Of a stretch of 64,000 nucleotides of DNA, positions 10,495-21,940 are shown piece by piece. A program made the position numbers and the translations under genes. The notes below the pieces were generated by a model. The model was given only the letters and a program-made list of their open reading frames with translations, did no database searches and was not told the DNA's origin. The stretch's first letter is position 1; every line of letters starts with the position of its first letter. This DNA is from Parafenestella ontariensis (Eukaryota; Ascomycota; Dothideomycetes; Pleosporales; Cucurbitariaceae). The stretch covers positions 1 through 64,000 of the forward strand of contig JAKGDA010000044.1 of the NCBI GenBank assembly GCA_021596325.1, written 5' to 3'.

Positions 10495-12079
10495 ATGTTA
10501 ACGGAGAAAGTTGGGGACCACGCTTCCAGCGTCTCGAGCGGGGGCGTTCGCGAAACAGCCCCTACGCGCGACCATGGCATTCTAGCTTCTCTGCGCGCAT
10601 TCGAAGCTAGACTGGACGTGCAGCTCGGCATCGAGTCGGAAGCCATCACCAGGAAACTACCAGAGGACAAGAGACACGTGCCATGGCATCACCAACTGAC
10701 CATGTTTTTCCTGTGGGCATCTGGGACCATGAACACGTCCTGCTTTGCGACCGGGTTCTTGGGATGGGAATTTGGGCTGAGTAAGTACATGTCTTTGGCA
10801 TGCAAGGGCGCACACTAATTTTTCGCCTCTTTTTGTCGCAGCGCTTCGCCAATCCATCGTCATCACCATTTTTGCCTCCCTTCTCGGTGCCGCTCCGACA
10901 GGATTTGCGGCAACCTTTGGCGCACCGACTGGACTCCGTCAGATTTCGGTATCGCGATATGCATTCGGATGGTGGCCGAATAAGGTCATTGCAGCGCTCA
11001 ACACTATTGTGCAGATAGGCTGGGCCGCCGTCGCTTGTATTACCGGTGGTCTGGCGCTAACTGCTGTCGCTGACGGCCATGTCTCCCTGATTGTCGGTAT
11101 TGTTATTCTGGCTGTCGTCGCAACGCTCATCTCATTCATCGGCCTGCGAGCAATCCTCATCTACGAACGGTATGCGTGGTTTATCTTCTTCGTCATCTTC
11201 ATCATCTTCTTCGCCGAAACTGGCAAATATGCGGACAACAGCACCAAGACTGAGCTCAAGGGAGCTGACCTCAGCGGGTCAGTCTTGAGTCTGATTGCCA
11301 TCGTCTACGGCAGCTCGGCCTCGTGGCAGACCATGGCTTCCGACTACTACGTACACTACCCCGTCAACGTTTCCCGCTGGAAAGTTTTCTTCATGACCAC
11401 GTTCGGCATCGCGATTCCAACCTCAATTGGTATGATAGCAGGATGCGTCGTCGCCTTTGGAATGAATAACCGGCCGGATTGGAAAGATGTCTATGAGAAC
11501 GACGGCCTTGGCTTTCTCATCCAAACCATGCTATACCCGCGCGGCTTCGCGAAGCTGATTCTCACACTTCTTGTTCTCTCCGGTATCAACGTCAACGTTA
11601 TCTCCATCTACAGCGCTGCTATCTCCTGCCAGCAGTTCTCCCGCCCATTTGCTCGCGTGCCTCGCTTCATTTGGGTCTTGCTGTGCTTCGCAGCCATCCT
11701 TGGTCTTGCCATCGGTGGTCGTGAACAGTTGAGTGTCTACCTCCAGAACTTCCTCAGTCTACTCGGATATTGGTCTACCCAATACTTCGTTATCTTGTTC
11801 AGCGAGCATGTCATATTCCGTCGGATGAACTTTGACAATTACGACCTGGATGCGTGGAATGACCCTAGTCGCCTACCTCTCGGTATCGCAGCCGGCACCG
11901 CCTTTGCTATTGGTATCATCGCCTGGGTTATGGGAATGGTGGAGACTTGGTACGTTGGTCCGCTTGGAAAGCTTATTGGTGCTTATGGTGGCGACATCGC
12001 GAATGAATTCACCTTTATTGTAACTGCGCTTATCTACATACCCGCAAGATTTGCCGAAAAGAAGATTGTTGGAAGGTAG
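10495..12079 (+). CDS. NCS1 purine-cytosine permease (Fcy2-like)
   Basis: Plasma-membrane nucleobase:proton symporter, 507 aa, exons 10495-10780 and 10842-12079 (donor GTAAGT, 61-nt intron, phase 1). The cytosolic N-terminus carries GIESEAITRKLPEDKRH, typical of the Fcy2/Fcy21 branch, and is followed by about 12 membrane segments. GAPTGLRQISVSRYAFGWWPN in the first third and SIYSAAISCQQF in the middle are family hallmarks. Substrate is likely adenine, guanine, hypoxanthine or cytosine. It neighbours an FAD oxidase, an amino-acid permease and an allantoinase-like gene, which fits uptake of nitrogenous bases. The specific substrate cannot be read from the sequence. Confidence 0.9.
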
Positions 12080-12325
12080 AGTAAGATACGCAACGGGCAA
12101 GGAGGCGGAACTTGTAAGTAGGCTAATTCCCATCAAGCTCGAGTTATCGTCACCGCTATTTATTTTCTATAAGTTTTAGTGATCTAAAACTAAGAGATTC
12201 CTGTTTAACACTGTAACACTTTTGTTTAGGTACTATTAACGATATATACTAGGTATTAGATAAGCTATAGCCCAACCTATAGTCCTTATAATCTCTTTCC
12301 AGTTTCGGAACTAAACAAATACATG

Positions 12326-13643
12326 CTACAATTTCGAAGCCGTTTTCTGGAACTCAGGAATCTTACTCAGTTCAAGCAGCGGCGTCGGATGCGGATTCGC
12401 ATGCATCATTTTCGCTCCCGGTCTCCATTGCCACTTATTCTTAGCTTCTTCGTAAAGCACGCCCTCAAGCGAATCGACAATGTACTTCCCAACGACTGGC
12501 ATCATCTTGAAACCGTGCGCGGATCCGCCGACGGCCAGATGAAGACCTGGATGGCTTGGATGCTCGTCAATCAAAAAATGCAGATCGGGTGTATCGGCGT
12601 CCCTAAGTGTGCATGTTAGGTCACCGTGAATGGGAATGGAGAGGTGAGACTACTCACCAACATAGTCTAGTCTCGAACCAGTCTCTATCAGCTAGTTGTG
12701 GGAGGCATTCCTTTAGCCAGTTCCGCATCTTCGTCTCAATAGGCACCGGTACGCCGTCTCCCTTGTTGTCAGACCGATACCGCGGAAGTGACACCTTGCG
12801 GCCTTCGAAGTTTGTCACAAAGTCCATGGCACTGAATTTGAAAATACCATTTTCCTGCGGCGGGAACATTAAGCCTCCTTCCAGATGCGCCACAATCGGC
12901 ATCTTCTCGTACTTCTTCACTTCTTCCAGGGAACACTGAATGTGACCAACCGTATGGCCCTTCGCTACTAGTTGTCCTTGCATATCAAGCAATGTCGCAG
13001 CGGCTGCACCAGCAGCGAGAATCACAATATCGGCAAAGTATGCGCCTCCGTCTGCGGTTTTCGCGCCAACACACCGTCCAGATTCATGGTAAATAAGCTG
13101 AACCACATGGCCGTGCGGACCATCTTTATACTCAACACCATTACGCTGTGCAGCCAGCGCCAATTGCGTCAACGCACCTCTAGCATTAGCCCACCCAGCT
13201 GAAGGATTCCACACCGTACTCCAACCTTCCATATCCCCCGTAATAATTGGCCACCTCTTCCTAATCTCTTCAGCAGTTACCGGTTCCGCAACCACCAACC
13301 CCAGCTTCCTCGCAGTTTCCGCACTCTCTTTTACAAAGCTCTTAGATTCTTCTGCTGCTCCTAGGAGCCAGCCACAGCGATGATACAAACCTTTGTAGAG
13401 CCCGTTTGGATCGGCCCATAGCTTCATGGCCTCGGTGGTCAGTTTAGCGTAGAGAGGATCGGCGTAGTCATTTCGAATGACTTTGTTGATGTCATTGCCG
13501 GCTGCTTCCTGGCTGGGGACGGGGAAGCGATCGAGGACTGTGATGCTTTTATAGGATTGGGGTTTGAAGGAGAGATGGTAGGCTGCAGAGGTGCCGAAGG
13601 TACCGCCGCCAACTATAAGGACTGTTTTAGGTGTTTGGGTCAT
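12326..13643 (-). CDS. FAD-dependent amine oxidase (FAOX/sarcosine oxidase-like)
   Basis: Flavoprotein of the DAO superfamily, 420 aa, exons 13643-12658 and 12602-12326 (donor GTGAGT, 55-nt intron, phase 2). An N-terminal Rossmann motif VLIVGGGTFG lies at residues 8-17. The C-terminal block LCWDADTPDLHFLID followed by GLHLAVGGSAHGFKMMPVVG is typical of the fructosyl-amino-acid oxidase, sarcosine oxidase and L-pipecolate oxidase group; the cysteine in LCWD is in the position used for covalent flavin in relatives. It would oxidise a secondary amine to an imine with release of hydrogen peroxide. The C-terminus is KL-ending (ASKL), close to a peroxisomal PTS1 tripeptide (SKL), so a peroxisomal location is likely. 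The substrate within the family is open. Confidence 0.88.
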
Positions 13644-14022
13644 TGTGATGTATATAGAAAGTCCAGCTGATTTGGATCCGTGGATGTATTCTGCGAACTC
13701 GCGACTTCGGTTTTCTAGGGTTTGTAACCGGCCGGGTGTAAAAAAGGCTCCCCTACCTTATCGGTGGGGCCATCGTTCGGAACAATTCGAGCATCGCACC
13801 AGTTCGGCTCCACATTTTCTTCAACGGCTAACGCTCTGGAGTAACGAAAATGTCAATCAATCCTGCAGATAAGATACTCGGAAGTCGATAGGATGTGTGC
13901 ACCCGTTGAGCGTCGTATCCACAGTCTTGTTGACCGGTTCTTGTCGGAGTATTTACTTAAGGACATGGAGCGCTTTAACGCGTACAAACGTCGATCACAT
14001 CCTCAACACCAACTATACCACA

Positions 14023-15746
14023 ATGGACGAACTCAAGAAGGTCCCCAGTCAGGGAGCAACCTCATTACCCGACAATGGCGAGCCAAAGCTGGGATCCGTT
14101 GAAGAGGTCTCCGGTCATGGCGAATTCCGCCGCTCGTTCACACCGCGTCAAATACACATGATATCTCTTGGAGGACAAATCGGCGCTGGACTATTCATCT
14201 CCACAGGTACCAATCTGCTCAACGGGGGTCCTGGATCCTTGTTCTTGGGTTTCGCGGTCGTCTGCTCTTGCGTATGGGCCATGTTGCAGACAGTGAGCGA
14301 GATGTCGATCTCTTTCCCCGTGTCTGGCAACTTCATCGAATACGCAGACCGGTTTGTGGATCCAGCTTTGGGATTTGCGACAGGCCTTTCGATGTGGCTG
14401 GGATGGACTGCTATTGTTGCTGCGGAGGCTACCTTCTTTGCCGTCGTTGTGAACTATTGGGCTCAATATAGCGTGCCCGATGCGGCCTTGTGTAAGTTAA
14501 CGTCTGAAATTGTATGGGTCTATAAGCTAACATGAGGCAGATACAATATTTCTCGCTGTTATGATAGGACTCTTCATGCTGCCGAACTATTGGTTCGGAT
14601 GGTTCGAGTACTTCGCTGCCATATTGAAAGTCATTGCCCTCTTCACCTTCGTTATCGCGGGATTTGCCATGGTGTTGGGTGCCGGGCCCAAGGGTTATCT
14701 ACATCATGGCGATGGGTGGAAGAAGGATCCCTTCAAGAACGGCTTCAAAGGGTTTTCTAGCTCGGTTTTGCTTGCTATATTGGCGATTGGAGGTATGAAT
14801 ATTGCACCCTGCAGTGGAGTAGTGCTCACCCTGTATAGACAACTCCTTGACCGGTTTCCTTGCTGGTGAAGCCACGTCACCCCGCTACTCAGTCGGCCAT
14901 GCTGCCTTCCTGATTCCTGTTCGGGTGAGCACCATCTATCTGGTCTGCATCGTGTTTATCAGTATCCTCGTTCCCGCAGACAGCCCCCAGCTTTTCGGTA
15001 GCTCTGGAGTCGCAGCCTCACCCTTCGTCATCGCGCTCAACGAGGCTGGTATCAAAGGCCTTCCCGACTTCCTCAATGCTGTAATCCTGGTGGCTGTAGC
15101 ATCCATAGCCGCCGAGTCCATCTTCGTTGCGTCACGTATGCTGCGCTTCATGTCGCATCAGAACTTAGTTCCAAACTGGTTTGCGCAGGTAGATTCTCGG
15201 GGCCGGCCTCGATGGTCTATTGCAGTCACGGTACTCGCGGCCATTGCGTTGACATACTGTAATCTAAGCGCTGGCGGTATCGAGGTCTTCACGTGGCTCG
15301 CTCAAATCGCGTCAACCGGTTACTTCATGGTCTGGGTCGTCGTGGCCATCACGAGCTTCCGATTCCGAGCGGCATTGAAAGCTCAGAATGATCAGCTGTT
15401 CAATGAGCCACATGCCTGGCCTTGCAGTTTCTGGCCCCTCCCGCCAATTCTGCTCCTCACGTGCTGCTCTTTGTACACGGCATGCTCAATCTACTTGGGC
15501 CTGTATCCTATCGGCTCAGATGTACCATCGGCCTATTCTTTCTTCCAGTACATGATAGGTCTGCTGCTTATTGTCTTTTCCGGGATCGGATACAAGATTA
15601 TCTTCCGAACACAGCTTCGGGATCCAGCGACCGTGGATTTGCAGACTGGAAGGAGGCCGTTGAGTGAGGAGGAGATATACGCTCTAGATGAGTATTATGC
15701 TCAGTCACGCTTAAGAAGATTCTACTCTTTCATCCAGCTGTGGTAA
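14023..15746 (+). CDS. Amino-acid permease, YAT family
   Basis: Proton-coupled amino-acid permease of the fungal APC/YAT type, 542 aa. Exons are 14023-14491, 14541-14792 and 14839-15746; introns are 49 and 46 nt. The cytosolic tail ends with RSFTPRQIHMISLGGQIGAG, the signature at the start of helix 1, followed by about 12 membrane helices. The frame stays open upstream to 13897, but the start at 14023 gives the usual tail length. The gene runs away from the FAD oxidase gene, sharing a roughly 380-bp intergenic region with it, so the two may be co-regulated. The transported amino acid cannot be assigned. Confidence 0.9.
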
Positions 15747-15904
15747 CTATTAGCAGCTGTGAACCGCGCTTAGCAGTAAAGGGGATAGACACAAGGTTAT
15801 AATAGAATACCTATTCAATTAACGAATTCGAATTGCAATTGACACGACATTCAAGGCTGCAAATCTTTCAAGTAGCCCCCAAGGCACCTCACCATTTCAC
15901 TTCC

Positions 15905-17093
15905 CTAACCCGCCAACGTGCCCTTCTTATAGGGATATTCCTTCCTAAACGCCTCCGCAATTTCACTTCTCGTCGCCACCCACACGCCCTCCTTTCCCTC
16001 GATATACTCAACAAATTTCTTCAAAGCTCCAAACCTTCCCGGCCGCCCCACGATCCTACAATGCAGCCCAATAGTCATCATCTTCGGCATGCCCTTCTCG
16101 CCTTCCTCATACAGTACATCGAAAGCATTCTTAAGATGGACCAAAAAACCCTCCGGGTCCGCAAACCCAGAACCTATAACGTGGAACTTAAAGTCGTTGC
16201 AGTCATACGAGTAAGGCAGCATCAGGAGCCCCTTGGGGGAAGGGGAGTCGCGCTCGAGCGGCAAATCCACCCAGTATGGCACGTCGTCGGCGTAGGTATC
16301 AGACACCCATTCCAGCGTCTCACCCATCTCCTCGTAGACCTGTGGGACGAGGGTCCGAGAGTGCGGGCTGTTGCGCCCGTAGTACCAGCCGCGCGGGGCA
16401 TAGCCGGAGAGGGATTTCAGAGAGGTGATGGCTTTACGGATGTAGTCTTTTTCTTTATCGATGGACATGTCGTGGTAATCTATCCAGCGGTAGGCGCTGT
16501 GTACTTGTCAGGTCTGTCGATCATTTCTGCTTAACATTCTCCCGCTTCTTGCTCTTTATATGCAAAGCCTGGATTTTGAACTGGTATGACTGGAAGGTAT
16601 GCGTACTGGCTGGCTACGTCGTGCCCCATCTGCACGCACCGCTTCACCACCTCGGGCTGCTTCTCGACTGCTTGCGCTACCGCATACAGAGTGAACTTCA
16701 TACTCTTCTCATTGAACATTCTGAACAGCCTCCAGAACCCAGCACGAGAACCGTATTCATACTCAGACTCGACATTCAGGTTGCGCTCGTTAATGCGTGG
16801 GGGTCCTGTCGTGAGAAGTCAGCTAGAACCTTGGACCAAGAAGTGATAGAAGGTGACGTATGAGGAGAAGTTACAAAAGCGTTTGTACCTCCAGGTTTCT
16901 CAACCAAATTGTTCTCGCTCACTCCATCGCCGGCTTGCACACTACGCTCACCACCTTCCTCGTAGTTAATCACGAACGACACTGCGATCTTCGCCTTATT
17001 CGGCCATTTAGGATTCAGTCCAGCCTCGCCGTAACCGACGAAGTCGCGCTCAACATCGTAGTCAGGATGGCCTCCGTTCCAAACAGGCGGCAT
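15905..17093 (-). CDS. PuuE-type allantoinase-like polysaccharide deacetylase
   Basis: NodB-fold enzyme of 331 aa, exons 17093-16889, 16805-16607 and 16496-15905; introns are 83 and 110 nt. Motifs match the PuuE branch: RDFVGYG near residue 16, AVSFVINYEEGGERS, ESEYEYGSRAGFWRLFRMF, GHDVASHAYRWIDYHDMS (spanning the second splice junction), GWYYGRNSPHSR, YADDVPYWVDLP and MMTIGLHCRIVGRPGR. PuuE-type enzymes open the hydantoin ring of allantoin in purine breakdown; fungal members are often labelled chitin deacetylase, but there is no signal peptide here. Together with the NCS1 permease it suggests purine catabolism. It converges on the amino-acid permease gene. Confidence 0.85.
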
Positions 17094-18485
17094 TGCAATA
17101 AAAAGCTGTGGACGGACAAATGCATTGACAGAAGAAATATATTATTTATAATTGTTTGAAGGTTGTGTATGCTACTGATACCGGAATTACCGCTCTATCT
17201 GTCATCCTTATCGCGATGCGTCGGCGGGCGGGAATAGGCGATGGAAGTGGATGCAGGGTACAAGTGGGAAAGGCGGAGGGCCGAAACTTACACTATCAGT
17301 GAATGCGTGATAAGCTGAGAGGGGTGTTTGGGACGACGGGTACATGCAGCCGAGCATGAACGTGTCGGAATTGGAATCACAGGCACAAGAGATGTGCGCG
17401 TGGGGAGCTGATGGAAGCTCACTGTAGCAATCGGCCGGCGCGTATAAGGATGGTGCGCACAGCGGGGTAAGTATCTAGCACTGCCGGCGCCTCACCGTCA
17501 TTCAACAGATAACCTGCTTTGTGGCAGATATACCGCCATCATCTAGGGAATGAATGCAAATAACAGAGCAACGTCTATACTTTGACTTGAATCTTGGGTC
17601 ATTGTCCGAGCTGTACGAGTTATTTTCGGCGGCGCGCGCATAGATGGCGGGGAAGATCGCATCGCGGGCCCGCACGATCCCTAGAAGATCGATCGAAGGA
17701 AAAGCAACCCACGCGACGTCTGCTGTTCTGCAGCGAATCAGGGTCCCTAATGTGTTCTCATGGACGTTCCGGACGTTCGCTGCACAGCCTTGGGTGAGCC
17801 TACGAAACCTGCGGAGAGACATGGGCAGACAATCGGGGAGCCAGGCACAGAAGGGTTTCAGCGTCGCTCCCGAGACATGCGATAGCCGTAAAGGATGATA
17901 CGTAGACTCTTAAGGGAACTTCAGCTAAGGGAACATGATAAGGCAGCGTTGATATACAAGGCGGTCAGTGAAGGTTGAGGCTCGCTTCCCACTTACACAA
18001 GCTAACGTCAGCTGAAGAGGCCATCTGGAGAACGGCTACTAGATCTATCGCGGCTCGACTTATCTGAGAACATTTGCGTACAGCCTATGTCTCTTCCCCT
18101 AAGAGTATTGAACAACGCCTTGGCTTTAAGAGTAGAAGACTGTCTTAGTCTAACGAAGGAGCCTTGCGTGGCGCACACTTTTTAGGAAGGTTGTATAATA
18201 TATGGAGGGTAAATATTCAATATATATCCCTCACAGCCACGGCCAAGAAAAGTTGTTATTGAGCCATTCTGCTTATATAAGTGCATATAATCAATATCAG
18301 GTGCTGGTTTAAGTTAACCCCCCGGGTATATATTGAATACCTGCCCTCCACATGCTGCTACGGTGCAACGATAAGCACCACAGCTATGTGGTGGCGGGAG
18401 TCCATAAGGCTGTGGGCTACCCAGTGTCCGAAATGTATGTTGCTCGACCGTTTTTCATTCCTAATGCTCTCGGTACATTGTCAAC
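17094..18485. other. Intergenic, with a small inverted-repeat element
   Basis: No gene is supported. Short open frames at 17502-17898 on both strands lack motifs. The promoter of the PuuE-like gene lies near 17100-17500. The inverted repeat at 18204-18349 is the only structured element. Confidence 0.5.
18204..18349. repeat. 146-bp element with inverted terminal repeats
   Basis: Arms 18204-18230 and 18323-18349 are imperfect inverted copies: the left reads ggaggg then atattcaatatata, the complement of the right reads ggaggg then gtattcaatatata. About 92 bp lie between them. The size and layout suit a MITE-like or solo-end relic. No clear target-site duplication was found. Confidence 0.65.
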
Positions 18486-20939
18486 ATGGTCGAACGTCAG
18501 ACTTCTAGAAGGCAGCAAATCATTCGTGGTGAATCATATGTTGGAGAAGCTACCGATATGCGCGACATCCAACTGCCTCAACAACCCGGGTAAGGCGTCA
18601 CAGTTCATCGCCTGCTTTACTTAGCTAAAAGCTGGCAGGAAATACCACGGACAAAAGGACCACTGCTCCACCACCGCAGAGAGCCGTCACGAATCCACGG
18701 CTATCAATTCGCATGCTACATCAACTTGTACCTCGTATATCTCGCATGATAATGAGTTGCTCCTCGTTACAAGGTCGGGGAAACATGACTCTCGGCGCCT
18801 TGCAAAAACGAGAGCACCCACAGGATGGCGTACTGGAGCGCTCATATCTTTTCTTGGGGCTCTGTCCATTGGTGTGCTAAATCTCGTTATCACCATTTCA
18901 GTGTGGAAGAGCTCTAACAAAGAATCGATTGGAACATTGTTCGAAGGCAACTGTGGGAGGGTACGGAAACTCAATGTCTGGATTCATTTGCCGGTAAATG
19001 TGCTAAGTACATTGCTACTCTGTGCTAGCAATTACTGCATGCAGGTTCTCAGCGCGCCGAATCGAGACGACCTGAATCGGGTACACGCACAGCGGATGTG
19101 CCTGCAGATTGGCGTTCCAAGCCTGAAAAACCTTAAACACATTGGACGTGATCGAAAGACACTTTGGATTGTGTTATTGTTATCCTCCGCCCCGCTCCAC
19201 TTGTTGTTCAACTCGGTTGTCTTCACAAATCTACAAGCAAACAAGTACGCCGTGATACCTACAACAGAAGCTTGGCTTGGCGGAGGAGTGTACGAGGTAT
19301 CGAACTTGTTGATAAATGTACACGCCGTTCGAAAAGTACAAGCCGCGATGGATGCCTACCGAGTCAATTTCGACGAACTGGTGGTTTTACGGGACAACAG
19401 CACGATGGCTAAGTACAAGATCATGGGCACGGCCGAGTGCTTTAACCGGTATAACAGCCATCATATTCCCGATGTCGGAACTGTCTACCTCGTCCAAAGG
19501 CGCCCAGCCGTGTGGCGAGATTCGACCATCTGGCAACTCATGCGAGACCAGAAAAGCAAAGATTTTATGTGGATTCAGGATTACGAGTCGCCTCTCCAAG
19601 GCTATTCTAATGAAACCTCAAACTTCACCCTACCATTCAAGAGCTCGCCGTACGACTATCCTTCTAATAGATGGGTTTGTCCTTCGCACGCCACGGTTTG
19701 TGATGTCGGGAATATATTTGAAGTGCCGCAGAACCGGTCGCATTGGGAACCATATGAGAGTCCAGTAGACTACTGTATCGTCGAACAAGTGGAAGAGCTT
19801 TGTAAGCTACAGTTCAGCTTCCCGATTGCTGCCGTTGTGGTCAGTTCAAGCTTTGTCAAAGCGGTATGTATGTTGTTGACACTGCTCCTGTACCGAAGAC
19901 ATGCGGCCCTTGCCACAGTAGGAGATGCGCTAGCAAGCTTCCTTGACCACCCGGACTCGGAGACACTGGGTCTTTGTTTATATTCTAGACAAGACATCGA
20001 GAACAGGTGGGCAGCGAACGACAAGGTCAAAATGCACAAACAAATGAGTATTGCCAGTCCTAGGCGGTATACTCCGAGAGCCCGGGCATGGGCATCAGCA
20101 GCAACCAAGGCTAGATGGACGTGGACATACACAGCGTAAGTTCTCCGTGAATGCAACGTCGAATGTCCCCCAAGCTTACGCGTCGCAGATATTTCGTTGT
20201 GCTCGCCATCGGCATCGCGCTCTTCAACCCCGTCATTCGCAACCAACCTAAGGGACTGCGCAAACTCTGGCAGACTGGATTCGACGCCGTAAATGGTAAC
20301 AACCTCATGACAATACAACTCCCGTTGGTCGGAGGCGTGGTTCTCGCCAACACACCACAACTCCTGCTGTCCTATCTCTACCTAGCTTTCAACGCACTCT
20401 ATACGAACATGTTTGTCGCACTCGAGTCGTCGAGTTATGCGCACGAACGCAAGCCCCTCCGCGTTACTTCCCCTTCGGGCCAGCAGCGCGATACATACTG
20501 GCTCAACGTGCCCTATCGCTACGCGATTCCTCTCACGGTGGTTTCAGCCATATTCCACTGGCTAACGGCGCAGAGTCTGTTCATGGTACGCATCACGATT
20601 ACGGACGAGGGCAATCGCGCACAGGCTGGGCAAATCTCAACCTGCGGGTACTCTCCTGCGGCCTTCATTCTGACTATCGTGATGGCTAGCCTCATCGCAA
20701 TCTACGGCGTCATCATCGGGCATCGCAGATATCCGGCCGGAATGCCTTTGGCGAGCAGTTGCTCTGCGGCTATTAGCGCGGCATGTCATACAGATGAGCC
20801 AGGCGCGAGTTTGCTACCCGTACAGTGGGGCGCTGTGACGCATGGTGAAAGAGGCAGGAATGGCGAAAAGCCGGTGGGTCATTGTAGTTTCTCTAGTTTA
20901 CCGGTCGAATTTCCAATACCTGGGCGGTTTTATGCATGA
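18486..20939 (+). CDS. DUF6536 membrane protein
   Basis: Large fungal membrane protein of unknown function, 783 aa, exons 18486-18589, 18639-20135 and 20189-20939; introns are 49 and 53 nt. The DUF6536 domain starts near residue 110 with GWRTGALISFLGALSIGVLN and carries LLINVHAVRKVQ and NRYNSHHIPDVGTVYLV-type blocks. Membrane helices occur around residues 115-135, 165-185, 235-255 and in the C-terminal half (QLLLSYLYLAFNALYTNMF). The start in exon 1 was chosen because the main frame has no ATG upstream of the domain, while splicing CCCGG to GAAATAC gives a phase-consistent start MVERQTSRRQQ. The first exon is the least certain part. Confidence 0.82.
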
Positions 20940-21318
20940 AGCTGCTATATGCTTAGATTTGAACTCTTCTATAACATATGAAGAGAGGCATACTGTTACT
21001 ATTGTCAAAGAGTTTGCGTAGGGGTTAGGGTTATGCAGACGGGCAAAGGAGGAAGGATTCGCAGGCATGTTATACAGAATAGCAGTGAGAGTTGTGAATG
21101 GTACTCTAGCAGCCTCTAATAGTTGCAGATTACAGTCTATTATCCCGGTATCTATCATAGTTCTTGTTATCTAGCCCCAAAGCTCTCTATGAAGAAGCAC
21201 ACTAGATAGCCCATCAGCGACGTAGCGGAAAGGGAAGAGTCGAGTGGGGATACATGATAGTCACACACCCTCTGCCGATATCTCAAGGCCTCTCTCTCCC
21301 AAAACTGTGTCTCACGCT

Positions 21319-21940
21319 CTAGCAAGAACAGCCGCAGCTCACACAGCCCACACCACAGCTGCCACCGGTCTCTGGGCGGCAGTCATAGTCCCACTTGCAC
21401 CGCCTCCATGGTCCACCACCATTGCCCTCGGCAATCCAGCACCACCTACCGCCTGCGCCGCAATTCCGCCAGCAATAGGTGTCTTGGCAGCCATATGGCG
21501 GTCCGTAATTGCACACTTGGTCGTCCCTACCGAAAATGGTGGCGGGGGAGTTGTCCTCGAAGTTGGCGGAGTCGAGCTCGTTGTTCAGGTCGGCCTCGGC
21601 GCGCTTGTCAGACTCGGACTCAGCTACCGGTGTCATGCCGGTAGTGTCGCGATTGCGGCCGAGAGGGTGGTTGGCACAGTGGCGGATCTCGTTCTCATTC
21701 GTGCCATCGGGAACAACCATGACGCCGAGGTCGCCGCACTCTTTGGCTAGCTCTTCATAGTATGAGGCTTCATTTCGATCACTGTGTAGAGAGTTAGTTT
21801 CAGAAGGAGGCGAAAGACTGGGATCGAATTTACCGTCCAACGTCGTTGGTGACTTGGTTCGCGGGCGCAGAGAGCACGCCAATGACCTGGAAGAGGAGGC
21901 AAAGGCCGATGAGGAGGCCAATGTTCATGTTGATCTTCAT
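21319..21940 (-). CDS. Small cysteine-rich secreted protein
   Basis: Predicted secreted protein of 189 aa, exons 21940-21834 and 21781-21319 (52-nt intron). Residues 1 to about 26 form a signal peptide (MKINMN then GLLIGLCLLFQVIGVLSA). The mature chain holds 14 cysteines, mostly in the last 60 residues: CNYGPPYGCQDTYCWRNC, WCW, RRC, YDC and a terminal CGVGCVSCGCSC. A dibasic SDKR site before AEADLNNELD could be cut by a Kex2-type protease, releasing the cysteine-rich tail. An even cysteine count fits disulphide bonding. It could be an effector or an apoplastic defence-type peptide; I recognise no named family. Confidence 0.78.

Noticed and set aside
13897..14022. Upstream start for the amino-acid permease
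   Set aside because: The 42 extra residues are not typical for the family tail, and the ATG at 14023 gives the usual length.
15833..16534. A 233-aa plus-strand open frame
   Set aside because: It is the reverse of the PuuE-like third exon, which carries clear family motifs on the minus strand.
19770..20360. A 196-aa minus-strand open frame
   Set aside because: It is antisense to DUF6536 exons 2 and 3 and crosses a well-supported intron.
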